Positions 41,931-52,136 of a stretch of DNA of 64,000 nucleotides are shown here, piece by piece; within the stretch, counting starts at the first letter, position 1, and the number at the start of each line of letters is the position of its first letter. The translations under genes were made by a program, and so were the position numbers. Source of the DNA: Leguminivora glycinivorella (taxonomy: Eukaryota; Arthropoda; Insecta; Lepidoptera; Tortricidae); NCBI RefSeq assembly GCF_023078275.1, contig NC_062993.1, positions 1,860,001 through 1,924,000 of the forward strand. Reading direction: 5' to 3'. Below the pieces are notes generated by a model. It worked only from the letters and a program-made list of their open reading frames with translations. It did not search any database and was not told the origin of the DNA.

Positions 41931-42177
41931 ACTGAGAGAAATTTGCATTGTGAATTTAACAAGTTCGACTTGTTGCAGTTTATCCGTTTGAATCAGCCAA
42001 ACGTATGTTTAACACAATATGTGTCAGGTTGTTTTTATAAAATCGACTTGTTGATTCAAATATATTGCCGTTTCAAATGACAAGTAGCTTGTTGTTTGAA
42101 CCAAAGAGCACGTAGGCGCTATTTTAACCAAAAAACTTGTTGAACGAACATGAAAACTGGTTGTATTTTCTCTCAGT
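41931..42177. mobile_element. MITE, ACTGAGAGAAA family, inverse and internally deleted
   Basis: ACTGAGAGAAATTTGCATTG to GTATTTTCTCTCAGT, inverse to 27846-28244 and about 150 bp shorter. Confidence 0.82.
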
Positions 42178-42237
42178 GCAAGCTGTGCGATATAACTTAC
42201 TTTTATTTGCAATATATAACTTCCAAACCACGTACTA

Positions 42238-42423
42238 GGGTGCATTGGGATAATTTCGAAGCACAAAAGTGCTCGGGTAATTTCGAAAGGAGAATCTTGA
42301 TATGATGAAAATAATGGTGATTTCGAAGCACAAAAGTGCTCGGGTAATTTCGAAAGGAGAATCTTGATATGATGAAAATAATGGTAATTTTTATGTGACT
42401 TTCTAACTTACCCCAATGCACCC
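42238..42423. mobile_element. Mariner-like MITE with internal 67-bp tandem duplication
   Basis: GGGTGCATTGGGATAA and TTACCCCAATGCACCC are inverted and flanked by TA. Inside, the unit TTTCGAAGCACAAAAGTGCT... is present twice in a row (42254-42320, 42321-42387), nearly identical. Confidence 0.85.
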
Positions 42424-42723
42424 TACAAACAAGTCATAATGTCATGTCAAGTTAAATGCACGAAATACTGTTAAACTCGCGTAATACTGATACTTTGTTC
42501 ACAATTATACTTGAAATTATAATTAGCTACGGTGCCTGACATTTCCCGTGGGGTGCCATGTTTGATGAGAGTTAAACGAATAGCCACTAGACCTAAAATA
42601 GCAAAGCCAAACTCCAAATTATACGTCACTTAACTAAAATACATTTCTATAGCTACTTATTTACACTTGACACGTGCAAGCCATGTGTACTCGTATCACA
42701 CAATAATGAATAAAAAAAATTAT

Positions 42724-43158
42724 TTTTCCCCTCACTAGCTCGGAAACACGTGTTTTGTCCTTTAATACCAGCGGGTAAAAACGCATTTTATCCACTAGTG
42801 GGTAAAGTAATTTGACCTTGAATAAAGTCAAATTAAATGCTTTAAAATTGATAAAAGTAGGTGAATCTAGTAATAAAGATGATTTACCACCTGTGGAACT
42901 ACTGGAAGTAGATAGTGATAAACGCATTTTTTGCGTTGTAGGTAGTTTCCTCGCTATAGTGAGGGGAAAAGTTTTGTGTTACACTCGGGTGCAAATGTAT
43001 TTTACTTCTCGTGTGTTAAAAAACTCGCAAGTTCAGGATTCTATTCTCGAACCACTCGCTTCGCTCGTGGTTCAACTATAGAATCCTTTCACCTGCTCGT
43101 TTTTCAATTCCACACTCGGCGTTAAAATACAACTTTGCCCCCTTGTATAACAAATAAC
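42724..43158 (+). repeat. Dispersed repeat (TTTTTCCCCTCACTAGCTC family)
   Basis: Second forward copy of the family at 23210, with small indels. Confidence 0.8.
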
Positions 43159-43239
43159 TATTTTACAAGCTTTCATTACACTTACTTCGTTAGTATGTTA
43201 GTTTGTGTCAAAACGTACAAGCTAAATTTAACCTACTTC

Positions 43240-43450
43240 CCGGTTTCCGATTGAGCTGAAATTTTGCACACATATGTAAATCACGTGACAATGCAATATT
43301 ACGGTATCATGGAGCTGATCTGATGACGGAGCAGAAAGGTGGTCATAGGAACTCCATTATGAAACGTCGTATCCCCATCGAGTAAGGGGTTTTCAGAAAC
43401 GTCTCGGAGACCAGTAGATGACTGTTGAAAGAAAGGTAAATTCGGCGTTA
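43240..43450 (+). repeat. Dispersed repeat (GAGCTGATCTGATGACGGAG)
   Basis: TGAAATTTTGCACACATATG, ATGGAGCTGATCTGATGACGG and AACGTCGTATC correspond to the sequence that is tandemly amplified at 55026-55660. Confidence 0.65.
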
Positions 43451-43499
43451 AAAGCTTGTAGAGTTGTGCCTGCTCGTTCACTGACAAGATCGCTCCCAA

Positions 43500-44014
43500 C
43501 TAGTACGATCTCCGAAGTGTACTAGTTCGTTCTTTTAGGACATTTAGGACAGTAGTACACCGAGAGAGCGAAAGACAAATTGTGCATATGACGTACAGTA
43601 ACGCTTGCTCGTACTAGCCGAGAGCTGATCGGCCGTTTTTGCGCGCTCTCGGTCGGTTTCGGTCGGATCACACGGATCGCTTTGCTGTCATTGTCACTCC
43701 TCGGCTCTTCGCTCCTTTCGCTCCCATTCTGTTGCGCGTGTGTGAGTGTACTAAATGTACTAGAGAGCAGAATCATTTGGGAGTAGTTCGGTCTAGTACA
43801 GTGCAGGGAATCGTGTATTTTGTACTATTAGTACATGTCCTACACAAGCCTAAAAGCTTGTGCCAAAAATTAAATTTTGCAAAAAAAAAAACTCATTTGG
43901 TAATAATGTCATTCTTCGCACCTACAGAATACTATTGTGGACTGTTTTTCTCTCTACGAATACTCGACAATACAATTTCAAAAGAGCTTATTAAAATAAT
44001 TTTCGTTGTGAGGC
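43500..44014. other. Unassigned stretch rich in TAGTAC
   Basis: GTACTAGT/TAGTAC words recur at 43518, 43608, 43757 and 43790-43830 in a GC-balanced stretch. Overlapping frames on both strands (up to 197 codons) show no family motif, so I do not call a gene. Confidence 0.35.
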
Positions 44015-44335
44015 CTGAGTGGACGCTTGGAGCGGAGCGTTCGGCGGAGCGTGCAGCGGGGCGGGCGAGCGTGCGTACACCCCATGCAGCGTCGACTCAG
44101 GACACTTGTATGAGCTTCAACTGTTTGATATGCACGCTACACGCCCCGCCTCGCTGCACGCCCAATATGAGCGTGCACTCAGTAGGCCTAGCACATGATG
44201 GCCGCGGGAGTATGTCGCCGCGAGATAGATGACACGTCTTTGTCTAATTGTATTAATGACATAAGGACAGGTAGTCTATCTCGCGGCGACATACTCTCGC
44301 GGCCATCATGTGCTAGGCCTGCAGGCCTTACAATT
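44015..44335. mobile_element. MITE with CGGAGCG repeats and a nested hairpin
   Basis: GAGGCCTGAGTGGACGCT at left and GCGTGCACTCAGTAGGCCT at right are roughly inverted, with GGAGCG/GCGTGCAGCG words inside. The nested hairpin at 44191-44313 lies near its right end. Confidence 0.55.
44191..44313. mobile_element. Palindromic MITE, 123 bp, TA flanks
   Basis: GCACATGATGGCCGCGGGAG and mirrored CTCGCGGCCATCATGTGC, with arms of about 50 bp through GTCGCCGCGAGATAGA. TA on each side (44189-44190, 44314-44315). Confidence 0.85.
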
Positions 44336-45383
44336 TTTTTTTTTTTAGGCAACAAACAGTCATACAAACAATAATGTGGAAATACATGATGTGTTAATAG
44401 ACCTTGAGTGCCCTAACTTAAACATATTATATTCTTATCTAAAATATAAGCTATTTTAGGAGCGGTTAGCGGGTTGTAGGTATTGTAAGCATTTAGGCAT
44501 TACACTTCTTGCATTGTCATCCAATCAGTCATAGTATGCAATATTTTAACTTCGTTGGAATGCAGAAAGTAGGTGAAATTTAACTTGTAAGATTTGACCC
44601 ATACAAAACTTAAGGGTCCCCCCACATCTAGCGTCTCGCGAGCGTAGTGTCGGGCCTAGAGATGGGCGCTGACGGGTAAATACCGGGAAAATACCCATAT
44701 CTACCCAATCTACCCGGTATTTACCCGTATCTACCCAAATGAGCGGGTATAAAGATTATTCTTAATTCACTAGACTGAAATATATTTTTCTACTAAAATA
44801 AATATATATATTTGACTAACTAATATTAAAATGTTAACAGAGATTCCAAATATTCCATATATCATGTGTAATTTACCACATTCAATTAAAAAGTTGTATT
44901 CCCCAGATGTTTTAGGCCCACTAAGTATTCAAATAACTTACTTAACTTAAAACACGGTGGACAGACAAATTCAAATTCATTAGCCAATGAGGTCACAGCT
45001 TTGCAAAACGCCAGGTAGGTGCATCCGTATTGAAAGGGTGCAATAAGTCACTTGACCGGTCAGTTACTTTTTTTTATTTTTATTTATGGGATACTTATAC
45101 TTTAGTTTGTAGTTAGCTAAACAAGCGCCACGTCCATGTGTGATTTTAATTAACACTTGCTTTGAATTCGGACTGTAATAATGCCTTCTATGTGACTTCG
45201 GCTAGATACTGGACTTCGGCTAGATAGTAGGCTTTACCAAACAAACAGCAAGTAACATTTTAGTGCTATAATTTTGGTTTTCGACGCTAAAAGCTACTAT
45301 AGATGTCGTATAAACGTTTTCGGCGTGACCGCCTGTCGTATAAAAGCCTCCAGTAACACCTTTTAGCTCTATAAGCTTGTACC

Positions 45384-45975
45384 GCTAAAAGGTGTTATTA
45401 GGAAGTGGTGTAAACGTTTATATCACCATTTTATAGAGCCGCTATAGGCCTGGTCTATAACAGGATCAAATATGACTACTATTGGTCTATATTATTGTAT
45501 AATAGTGTTAGGAATCACTGCTATGCAATCAATTTGCGCTATTAAGGTTCCCGACAAGCCGCTATAGTTGTTGCGTTATACAGCTAAAAGGTGTTATTAG
45601 GAAGTGATGTAAACGTTTATATCACCATTTTATAGAGCCGCTATAGGCCTGGTCTATAACAGGATCAAATATGACTATTATAGAACAATATTACTGTATA
45701 ATGGTGTTAGAAATCAGTATCACTCTTATGCAATCAATTTGCGCTATTAAGGTTCCCGACAAGCCGCTATAGTTGTTGTGTTATACAGCTAAAAGGTGTT
45801 ATTAGGAAGTGATGTAAACTTTTATATCACCATTTTATAGAGCCGCTATAGGCCTGGTCTATAACAGGATCAAATAAGAACAATATTATTGTATAATAGT
45901 GTTAGGAATCACTGTTATGCTATCAATTTGCGCTATTAAGGTTACCAACAAGCCGCTTATAGTATTTTTAGTAGT
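45384..45975 (+). repeat. Tandem repeat of about 200 bp, three units
   Basis: Units start at 45384, 45583 and 45788 with GCTAAAAGGTGTTATTAGGA. They share TTATATCACCATTTTATAGA and CCGCTATAGGCCTGGTCTAT and differ by small indels. A degenerate first part may extend left to about 45290. Confidence 0.9.
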
Positions 45976-46984
45976 TGTGTTTTAACAGATTTAAAACCTA
46001 ACTATACCACTATTTTTGGATATAGTGGCTTTGGAAAACACTGCTATAGTATTTAACACTGTATAGTAGTGATATGAATACCATTATAGAGCTATTTTGC
46101 AATATAATGAAGTTTTCAGGATACGTTTATATAGCTTTGAAAAGGTTATAGTCGTTTTCTAATGCCTTTTATATCTCATTGCCGTATACGCCACAATGAC
46201 TCTTTAAATATCACAGACCTGTTGAATAATGGTTTCGGTATCTCTTTTAAAACACAATAGCGTTATAGCTGAGTTTACTATATGTTTTATAAACCAAATC
46301 AGATATATATGAGTAGAAAACGATTACTTTTAAATGACAATTTTGACCTTAAAAGGCTGCTTTATGGTGTTTATACATCGTAATTATGAAATCAGGCCAA
46401 AGATGCGGTATCTGGTTCCGTACAGTGTTTTTCTAGAAATTAACTTTAAAAATACACATAGCGACCAATTGTAGTTTAGATTTGTCATACTAAAAAGAAA
46501 ACAACATTTATTAATACTGTTTAAAAAATCTTTCTATAGTAAAACATTGAAAACAAGTATTGTTTTCTATATAAAGAACTTATAAGTTAAACTGGATCAT
46601 ATTTAAATTCTCATGCAACCTTAATTGAATCCACGATGGCGGGCTTATGGCAGTGAATGCGTATGATAAGTGATATAGTCGAACTATAAAAGCGTATGTT
46701 TTACTTCTTGGATCCATAGTAGAAACTATGGTGCCAATAATTTTATTGTATTGAATTATATTTATTTATTTTATTCAAAACATGTATAAATCGAGGGCGC
46801 ATTTAAAATACTCCATTAAACTAATATTCTTTTAACGGTAAAATTTCCATCGCATACCTTTTTGCAGTAATGATGATGATGATGATGATTCTAATGATGG
46901 AAGTATACGAAATCCAAATTATGTTAATTGACACTAAACTTCACAAGTTCACACGCCACTTTTCGTTAAGTTCCTCGTTTAGAA

Positions 46985-47541
46985 CAGTTTTTAGGGTTCC
47001 GTAGTCAACTAGGAACCCTTATAGTTTCGCCATGTCTGTCCGTCCGTCCGTCCGTCCGTCCGCGGATAATATCAGTAACCGTAAGCACTAGAAAGCTGAA
47101 ATTTGGTACCAATATGTATATCAATCACGCCAACAAAGTGCAAAAATAAAAAATGGAAAAAAATGTTTTATTAGGGTACCCCCCCCCCCTACATGTAAAG
47201 TGGGGGCTGATATTTTTTTTCATTCCAACCCCAACGTGTGATATATTGTTGGATAGGTATTTAAAAATGAATAAGGGTTTACTAAGATCGTTTTTTGATA
47301 ATATTAATATTTTCGGAAATAATCGCTCCTAAAGGAAAAAAAAGTGCGTCCCCCCCCCCTCTAACTTTTGAACCATATGTTTAAAAAATATGAAAAAAAT
47401 CACAAAAGTGGAACTTTATAAAGAATTTCTAGGAAAATTGTTTTGAACTTGATAGGTTCAGTAGTTTTTAAGAAAAATACGGAAAACTACGGAACCCTAC
47501 ACTGAGCGTGGCCCGACACGCTCTTGGCCGGTTTTTGTTAA
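46985..47541 (+). repeat. GGGTTCCGTAG dispersed repeat inside the hAT-like element
   Basis: Complete copy from AGGGTTCCGTAGTCAACTAG to CACGCTCTTGGCCGG, between two TTTTT runs. Confidence 0.9.
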
Positions 47542-48339
47542 ATATTACACACATTAAATTATTTTAGAAATTTCGCATTAAAAGGGACGGCAACTGCTAT
47601 TATAGAACAAAATAACCTGTATAACGGAATCTCAAATGCTACTATAGCATAAATTGATACTATAATAGCGTTACTGTGTCCTCTATGTCAACAAATTAGC
47701 ACAAGTCATCATTACATCACCATTATAGACCTTAAACGTCACGGATGATACTGCTATAGGCCTATTATATCACTAAATGGCTGCATAATTGCGCCAAATC
47801 GGCTCTACAGTACCAATATAGACTATTTATAGGACCATTTAGTGTGATTTAATTTGGTGTCCTCGACCACTATAGGACCAGAAATTGTTACTTGAGAGGA
47901 ACTATAATAAGCACACAAAATTTCATCCCCATCGGTTCAGCCGTTTAGGAGGAGGAGGTAACTAACACACAAGCATGTCAATGATAAACAAATTCCTTAT
48001 TCAATACAAATACTTCGATATATGTTTATAGAACTATATTAATAAAATATAAATATATTATACAATATCAAGAAAACATTTTTTCACGATTAAATTCAAT
48101 TTATGACCCATTTTATTACAATATTTATTTATACCCACCCATTAGGGTAGAAAAGGTAAATATCGGGTAGATTGGGTAAATACCCGGTAAATACCCGATA
48201 TCTACCCCGGGTATTTTCCCGCCGCCCATCTCTAGTCGGGCCAGCTGTATGGAAAAAATGCCGCGTCGACGTCGGCTTCAAGCTTTATCATACAGTTGGT
48301 CCGACGCTACGTTCGCGAGACGCTAGATGTGGGGGACCC

Positions 48340-49025
48340 TAAAGTTAGTAATAAAAAGCTTTTAAAATTTAATGTTTGTTTAGCTTACCCTGTTCCACTT
48401 TTCCGGCAAAATCAACGCACAATTTTATAGCAAACTTTTAAGTACTTATAAAAGCCCTGCCTTGCTTGTATGTACTCTACGCGGCAGCATCCATAACAAA
48501 TTGTGGGATCAACAGCTTAGTGGGTATCCTGATACAGGCTATCAATCCACGAGATCCACATTACATACACACGCTTACACCTACACACAAGGCCAACGCA
48601 TTCACAGTTAACTTTTAAGAGGAAAAGGAATTTTCCTATCTAATACATGATAATATTCTAGATATCAACATCATCAAAAATATTTTCCTGACCTACTGTG
48701 TCTGTGTACTTTGACAAAAAATCTGATTGTGATATATTATTCACATCTATGAAGCATTGATCTAAATAATACAACAGTTAGAAGACGACACATTAATCTA
48801 TGAATCAGATATCGAACATAAGAAAAACTTCATATATCTATCGACTCTTAAAGTCTTTACACTGAACGGACGGGCATCAGTAAGACTGCCTTAACGTTGC
48901 AATTACGGGCTCGAAGCGTGTGAGTAACTAGACGGTCCGAGATACCTTAATGCATTTCGTTTAAGAGCTCCGATGGAGGGAGTGCACACTGCTACTGAAA
49001 TCTAGATTTACGAGTTTGAAATAGA
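48340..49025. other. Unassigned non-coding stretch
   Basis: No frame above chance and no repeat recognised. Confidence 0.35.
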
Positions 49026-49027
49026 CC

Positions 49028-49345
49028 CTACTCATAGTGTGGTCTTCCTGCCGGTGAGTAAGGCTGCCAGAGCTCAACGAGGGTGCGGTGTGCTGGCGAC
49101 AGAAGGACCTACGGAACTAATTTGTTCCGTCTATTGTCCTCTGAGTCGTCGGCAACACAATCTTTAGAACTTGTACACTCTTTTTTGCTATGTACTTAAC
49201 ACAGCGAAAAGGAGTGTACAAGTTTCTAATGGGTTGGCAACGCGCATTTGACACTCCTTGAGTTGCAGGCGTCCATAGATGACGGTGACCGCTTTTCATC
49301 AGGCGTACCGTATGATTGTCTGCCAACGACGTAGTATAAAAAATC
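49028..49345 (-). repeat. Dispersed repeat (GGCAAACAAGCATACGGTCC family), full inverse copy
   Basis: CCTGCCGGTGAGTAAGGCTG at left to TACGTCGTTGGC-type end at right, matching 23950-24262 with an extra near-duplicated GAGTGTACAA segment. Confidence 0.8.
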
Positions 49346-49498
49346 GTTTTTCGTGAACACAGGCAAAGATTTTTTGATTATTTTAGCCTTATCATGTATT
49401 TTAAATGATTTATTGCGCTATATCCAAGAAAAATTGCATTTGGTGGCTAAACAAACCTATGACACAATGGAAAAATAAATATACGGCAAGCAAGATGG

Positions 49499-49727
49499 CC
49501 TGTGTGGTGACGGGTTAAGAATTTCACCACCCCCTTTCTTCCCGTGGGTGTCGTAGAAGGCGACTGTGGGATAGGATAGGCGAGAGGCTGGCAACCTGTC
49601 ACTGCAATGTCACAGTTTCGTTTTCTTTCAACCCCTTATTTGCCAAGAGTGGCATTGAAGCTTTAGTAGTTTCATGTGTTCTGCCTACCCCTTTATGGGA
49701 TACAGGCGTGATTGTATGTATGTACGT
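49499..49727 (+). mobile_element. Short retroposon sharing the tail of the second LINE
   Basis: CCTGTGTGGTGACGGGTTAA to GGATACAGGCGTGATTGTATGTATGTA. A 7-bp direct repeat AAGATGG flanks it (49492-49498, 49728-49734). Its last 40 bp resemble the 3' end of the LINE at 32702-35773. Pieces are at 6022, 15553-15635, 19478 and 31018. No A/B box is evident. Confidence 0.75.
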
Positions 49728-49924
49728 AAGATGGTATAAGCAACGTAGTATAGAAGCTTGCTACTTGGACGAGTGCGTTGGTTTTCCTTTTGAATGTTTA
49801 GAAACTCTTTAGATTTAACTTCAAACCACTCGAAGAAAAAGGATTTGGAAAGGATGTTTTTTTTTTACTACTTTTTAATGTATTCTCACATAGAAAGTAA
49901 ATGTTGTTCATAAAACTGGCACTA

Positions 49925-50215
49925 AAAATGCGTTTTAAAGTTTTTTTTCTAAAAACCTAATTTTTGGAAGGTTTTACTTGTCACTTTTTGACATCTATTA
50001 ATGAGGATAGTGACAAGACTATTCTCCATAATGGCATCAACGCCGATAAATCAGGCTTTTGTGTTGAGTAACAATAAGATTTTTTTTTTCAATTGGTAAT
50101 AATTCTGAAACTAGGCGAAATCCAGAAAAGTGTATATGACATTTTAGTCTTAAAATAGGATCAGGAACATGCTGTTAAAATCTATCGCAATGCTCATGAG
50201 CACCGTGTATAACAG
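49925..50215. mobile_element. Degraded copy of the 37894 element
   Basis: Has, in inverse, TTCTGAAACTAGGCGAAATCCAG, ATGACATTTTAGTCTTAA and a final GAGCACCGTGTATA, in the order of the element at 37894-38484. The left end is unclear. Confidence 0.55.
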
Positions 50216-50384
50216 CACGTGGGAGCACCCTCACTAGCACATATTAGTCCTGTGCAAGCGATTAAAAGCAAGTCCGAGATACCCTAATGAATTTAATTAA
50301 AAGGCTCTTTAGATGAAGGCTTAATGTTTGTGCACACTGCAGCCCGACTCTTCTTGGCTACATAATAAAAAATAACCCAGCTCG

Positions 50385-50620
50385 TACTAAGTTTTTCGGA
50401 CTTATGTGCGAAATGTCATTGGATACCTATTTGTATCGCTTTTCGGTGAAAAAAAGCCGAACTATTCCTAATAAGGCCTAGTTACCCTTCGGATTGGAAG
50501 GGCAGATGGCAGTCGCGTACGTAAAACTAGTGCCTACGTCAAATCTGTGGTTAGTAGTCAAAACGGACTCCAGGCTCCCATGAGCCGTGGCAAATGCCGG
50601 GATAACGCAAGGAGGATGAT
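50385..50620 (+). repeat. SINE family A, headless copy
   Basis: CGGACTTATGTGCGAAATGTC to GGATAACGCAAGGAGGATGAT; the tRNA head is missing and part of the body is degraded. Confidence 0.82.
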
Positions 50621-50807
50621 ATGTCCCTTGGATTCCCAAGCGTGACTAGAATGTATCTCCGTCTTAAATTTTAATTTACTTCTCCATCATTACACACCCC
50701 CCAAGACTACTGGATTACCCGCATCCTTTAATCCCCGTTGCAGCGCCATCTACCGGAAATCCCGTCACGTCTCAAACGGACCCGCTTTGGCTAAACTTGT
50801 AATTTTA

Positions 50808-50952
50808 CGGCCCAGCCACGACATTGGTCTAAGCGCGACAGCGGTGAGCGGCAGCCATACGTGCGAATGAAAAGTCCCATCGCTGTGTCTCGCTCCAATA
50901 TATGGCCGCCGCTCACCGCTGCCGCGCTTAGACCAATGTCGTGGCTGAGCCG
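50808..50952. mobile_element. Harbinger-like hairpin MITE, 145 bp
   Basis: CGGCCCAGCCACGACATTGG and CCAATGTCGTGGCTGAGCCG are inverted, with arms near 50 bp. TTA flanks it (50805-50807, 50953-50955). The right TTA is also the left flank of the next element. Confidence 0.88.
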
Positions 50953-50955
50953 TTA

Positions 50956-51530
50956 GGGCCTGGCCACATGGGCGCGTTGCGGCGACGCACCGCAAAAATT
51001 CTGCGTTGCGTTGCCGCGCCGCCAGTTTTTGCGGCAGGAAATCTGCGGCGCGGCACCGCGACGCAAGAACTCGCGGTGCGTCGACGCACCGCAAAAACTC
51101 GCGGCGCGGCACCGCAACGCAGAATTTTTGCGGCGCGTCGCCGCGCCGCCAAAACTGGCGGTGCGTCGCCGCGCCTCGATAACTATACACAGTGCAGAAC
51201 TTCACGATCAGTCTTTATCCAGAGTCCAGACATGGATCCCATTAGGTACACGCATTCTGCTCTTGCTCGTATTACGGAGGCGCTTAAAAAAAAAGGAGAC
51301 GAAAAGAAGATGCTGGGTCAACCCATATATATATATATAATGAATAATGACGGAACTCATTTTGAAAGGAAATATGCGGCGTTAAAGACAAGTGAAGTGA
51401 AGTTCAAAGAATATTTCAGAATGACAATAGCAAGTTTCGAAGAACTGGTCTTTAAAATCTCACCTCGAATAAAAAAAAACAATATATATTTAGAAAACCT
51501 GTCGGACCTCTGGAGATGCTGGGATTAACT
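50956..51530 (+). mobile_element. Harbinger-like element, left part only
   Basis: Starts GGGCCTGGCCACATGGGCGC directly after TTA. A 220-bp GC-rich subterminal block repeats GCGGCGCG, GACGCACCGC and CGCAAAAACT words in both orientations (50975-51178). A transposase start follows at 51232. The right terminal repeat is not found, so the element is truncated near 51530. Confidence 0.75.
51232..51528 (+). pseudogene. PIF/Harbinger transposase, N-terminal fragment
   Basis: From the ATG at 51232 the frame reads MDPIRYTHSALARITEAL, then LKTSEVKFKEYFRMTIASF and EELVFKISPRIKK. FKEYFRM.. followed by F..L...I.P.I.K is the usual N-terminal part of PIF/Harbinger-type nucleases, which cut at TTA/TAA targets. 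About 99 residues remain before a stop, against some 350-400 usual for the family; the DDE nuclease core is absent. An (AT)n run at 51328-51341 interrupts an otherwise normal segment. The longer frame reading into the GC block upstream is chance. Confidence 0.75.
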
Positions 51531-51590
51531 AAATATGCCGAATACCGAATATTTACCGAATATTCGGCCCATCTCTAATGTGAACGAAGG
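51530..51590. repeat. hAT-like end with CCGAATATTCGG words
   Basis: ATGCCGAATACCGAATATTT and CCGAATATTCGGCCCATCTCTA: the last eleven bases are the mirror of TAGAGATGGGC, the end of the element at 44657. The other end is missing. Confidence 0.6.
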
Positions 51591-51616
51591 ACGAAAGGAC
51601 AGCCTTATAGACAGCA

Positions 51617-51741
51617 GGCAGGCAATTATGGTCGCGCGATAAATGATAAAACATCAGGCCGTCCCTATCGCACTAAGTATTTATAAGTGCGATAGGGACG
51701 GCCCGATATTTTATCATTTATCGCGCGACCATGATTGCCCT
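51617..51741. mobile_element. Palindromic MITE, about 125 bp
   Basis: GGCAATTATGGTCGCGCGAT and its mirror lead arms of about 52 bp (through GGCCGTCCCTATCGCAC). The central loop is TAAGTATTTATA. No clear target duplication. Confidence 0.85.
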
Positions 51742-52136
51742 GCAGCTTCTTATTGCTATCGGTGTCGAGTACTTATCTAAGTTAGGTATCTATTTTAAAT
51801 ATGACGGTGTAATTGTGTGCAGTACAGTACCTACAAAAAAAATCGTACAGAAATTAAAAATAATTACAGTACGCTGAACCAAAATAATATATTATTTACA
51901 ATACTATGTATCATATCATTTTCCTCAGAGCATTTTTCCTGTCTTTGTGTATACTACCTACGGTTGGCAACCCTACACCGCTTAATGTGGCATTTGCACG
52001 ATACGGCAACGTGCCGCGGCGGCCGGTCGTGTCGCAGTTGTTAGCTAAGCTACCCTTGTGTGCGTGCGTGATAACACGATTCGCTGGTTGTTCTTTTAGG
52101 TATTTAAGTACTTTTAGGTGTTTAAGTACTTTTAGG

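Larger units (their letters stand above)
44657..48234. mobile_element. hAT-like non-autonomous element, 3578 bp
   Basis: Ends TAGAGATGGGCG and CGCCCATCTCTA are inverted. The perfect 8-bp duplication GTCGGGCC (44649-44656, 48235-48242) is of hAT type. Both ends have subterminal blocks of TACCCGGTAAATACCCG words (44674-44745 and 48150-48215). No transposase frame is present. The interior holds tandem repeats (45384-45975), many CTATAG words, and a GGGTTCCGTAG repeat (46985-47540). Confidence 0.9.
44614..48339. mobile_element. Harbinger-like MITE split by a 3.6 kb element
   Basis: GGGTCCCCCCACATCTAGCG at left and CGCTAGATGTGGGGGACCC at right are inverted and flanked by TAA (44611-44613, 48340-48342). 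Its own length is about 140 bp; the rest is the hAT-like insertion. Confidence 0.88.

Noticed and set aside
43639..44232. 197-codon plus-strand frame
   Set aside because: Runs across a MITE and unassigned DNA without a motif; open mainly through GC-rich repeats.
50765..51205. 146-codon minus-strand frame rich in Arg and Ala, and the N-terminal part of the plus frame from 50941
   Set aside because: Both run through the GC-rich word block (GCGGCG), which has few stops by composition; the real transposase start is at 51232.
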